NCBI GenBank assembly: GCA_031262835.1
Contig: JAISGY010000009.1
Span: 1 to 54,272, forward strand
Length of the DNA: 54,272 nucleotides
Reading direction: 5' to 3'
DNA from: Ruminococcus sp.
GTDB taxonomy: Bacteria > Bacillota > Clostridia > Oscillospirales > Ruminococcaceae
The notes under the pieces were generated by a model that saw only the letters and a list, made by a program, of their open reading frames with translations, had not been told where the DNA came from and made no database searches. Numbering within the stretch: the stretch's first letter is position 1; each line of letters opens with the position of its first letter. The position numbers and the translations under genes are program-made. Below are positions 53,657-54,272 of this stretch, in pieces.

Positions 53657-53732
53657 AGGCGAGAGTACAGAGTACAGAGCAGGGGACAGCGGACAGAGCA
53701 GGGGACAGAGGTGAGAGGACAGAGCAGATGTG
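53657..53732 (+). repeat. CAGAG-type tandem repeats between flhA and the sigma factor gene
   Basis: A purine-rich tract containing two near-identical 19-bp units (53674-53692 and 53693-53711), a partial third, and a 23-base stretch shared with the fliP-fliQ gap. There is no open frame with a start signal. The binding site of the next gene lies beyond it. Confidence 0.85.
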
Positions 53733-53775
53733 AAAATTTTTTGCGGGGGGATTATTGCATAAAGGGGGCGGGCAG

Positions 53776-54272
53776 ATGGCGAAAAATGATACCGACAGAG
53801 CAGAGCTAATCATTAAATATAAACAAACCGGCATAGTATCATACCGCAACGAAGCCGTTCTCCGCTATATGGACGTCGTAAAATATTACGTCTTCTCACT
53901 TCGCAATATGTACGACGGTTTTATCGACCCCGAAGAAATCACAAACGAAGCCGTTATCGGGCTCATTAACGCAATTGATAATTTTGAGACAAAACGCGGT
54001 GTAAAATTTGAAACCTACGCTTCCGTCGTCGTTCGCGGCGCAATCATAGATTACATCCGCAAGTCAGGCACAATTCCGCACAGGCTCGGCGCATTTTATA
54101 AACAGATGCAGAAAGTGTATCAAGAGCTCTACACAAAGCTCGACCGTGATCCGACAAACGCCGAAATAGCCGCCGCGCTCGGTATGCCCGAAGAGACAAT
54201 CCGCAAAAACCTTTCCCGCATAACAAGCTACCGCACAACCTCCCTCGACGAATACCTCGGCGAAAAACGCGA
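53776..54272 (+). CDS. Flagellar sigma factor (FliA/WhiG/sigma-D type), partial
   Basis: RNA polymerase sigma-70-family factor cut by the right window edge; about 165 residues are visible. It reads MAKNDTDRAELIIKYK, then region 2 with RNEAVLRYMDVVKYYVFSL, DPEEITNEAVIGLINAIDNF, GVKFETYASVVVRGAIIDYIRK, and region 3 with DRDPTNAEIAAALGMPEETI and TTSLDEYLGE. This pattern is that of FliA/WhiG factors that transcribe late flagellar and chemotaxis genes. The start has AAAGGGGG upstream. The sigma-D-type promoter of the chemoreceptor gene fits its expected specificity. Confidence 0.93.
   Translation, partial: MAKNDTDRAELIIKYKQTGIVSYRNEAVLRYMDVVKYYVFSLRNMYDGFIDPEEITNEAVIGLINAIDNFETKRGVKFETYASVVVRGAIIDYIRKSGTIPHRLGAFYKQMQKVYQELYTKLDRDPTNAEIAAALGMPEETIRKNLSRITSYRTTSLDEYLGEKR

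Noticed and set aside
54044-54238. 64-residue minus-strand open frame at the right edge
   Set aside because: It lies opposite the flagellar sigma factor, which has clear family motifs on the plus strand.

Overview
The window looks like a chromosomal segment of a motile bacterium of the Bacillota, most likely a member of Clostridia. The evidence is a tryptophan T-box in front of trpEGDCFBA, DegV and YqeG proteins, a FliY-type switch protein with CheC modules, textbook sigma-A promoters that nearly all have a 17-bp spacer, and a fla operon order typical of Gram-positive bacteria. Nothing in the sequence identifies the species. I saw no tRNA, rRNA, CRISPR array, transposase or phage gene.

Layout. 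(1) 1-1260, plus strand: rplK-rplA, closed by a bidirectional terminator. (2) 1272-6127, minus strand: a mixed operon read from a sigma-A promoter at 6162-6190: O-antigen-ligase-like membrane protein, receiver-Hpt protein, ahcY, rpiB, upp. (3) 6571-8631, plus strand: one methyl-accepting chemotaxis protein with a sigma-A-like and a sigma-D-like promoter. (4) 8768-10522, minus strand: a hybrid histidine kinase. (5) 10628-17232, minus strand: the complete trp operon with promoter, T-box leader and terminator. (6) 17260-21317, minus strand: a xylose operon xylA-xylB-transaldolase plus a small PH-domain gene. (7) 21347-27562, minus strand: degV, tyrS, a radical SAM gene and a large gene with a degenerate GGDEF, an intact EAL domain and a beta-helix-like tail. 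(8) 27687-54272, plus strand: yqeG, then a long flagellar operon (flgB flgC fliE fliF fliG rmuC fliH fliI fliJ fliK flgD, a small conserved flagellar gene, flgE flbD motA motB fliM fliY cheY fliO fliP fliQ fliR flhB flhA), running into a flagellar sigma factor cut by the right edge.

How it fits together. The flagellar operon encodes the rod/basal body (FlgB, FlgC, FliE), MS ring (FliF), switch (FliG, FliM, FliY), export apparatus (FliHIJ, FliOPQR, FlhAB), hook and hook-length control (FliK, FlgD, FlgE), stator (MotAB) and CheY. The terminal sigma factor probably activates late genes, and the chemoreceptor carries a matching sigma-D-type promoter. Two phosphorelay proteins and an EAL phosphodiesterase add signalling capacity.

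Most unusual features: the EAL protein fused to a repeat domain that resembles surface beta-helix proteins; G-rich low-complexity DNA of related composition that lengthens FliI, FliK, FlgD, MotB and FliP and also fills several intergenic gaps of the flagellar operon; a FlgD two to three times the usual length; rmuC sitting between fliG and fliH; no fliL after motB and no flhF/flhG after flhA; and a possible three-way-junction RNA upstream of the hook gene.
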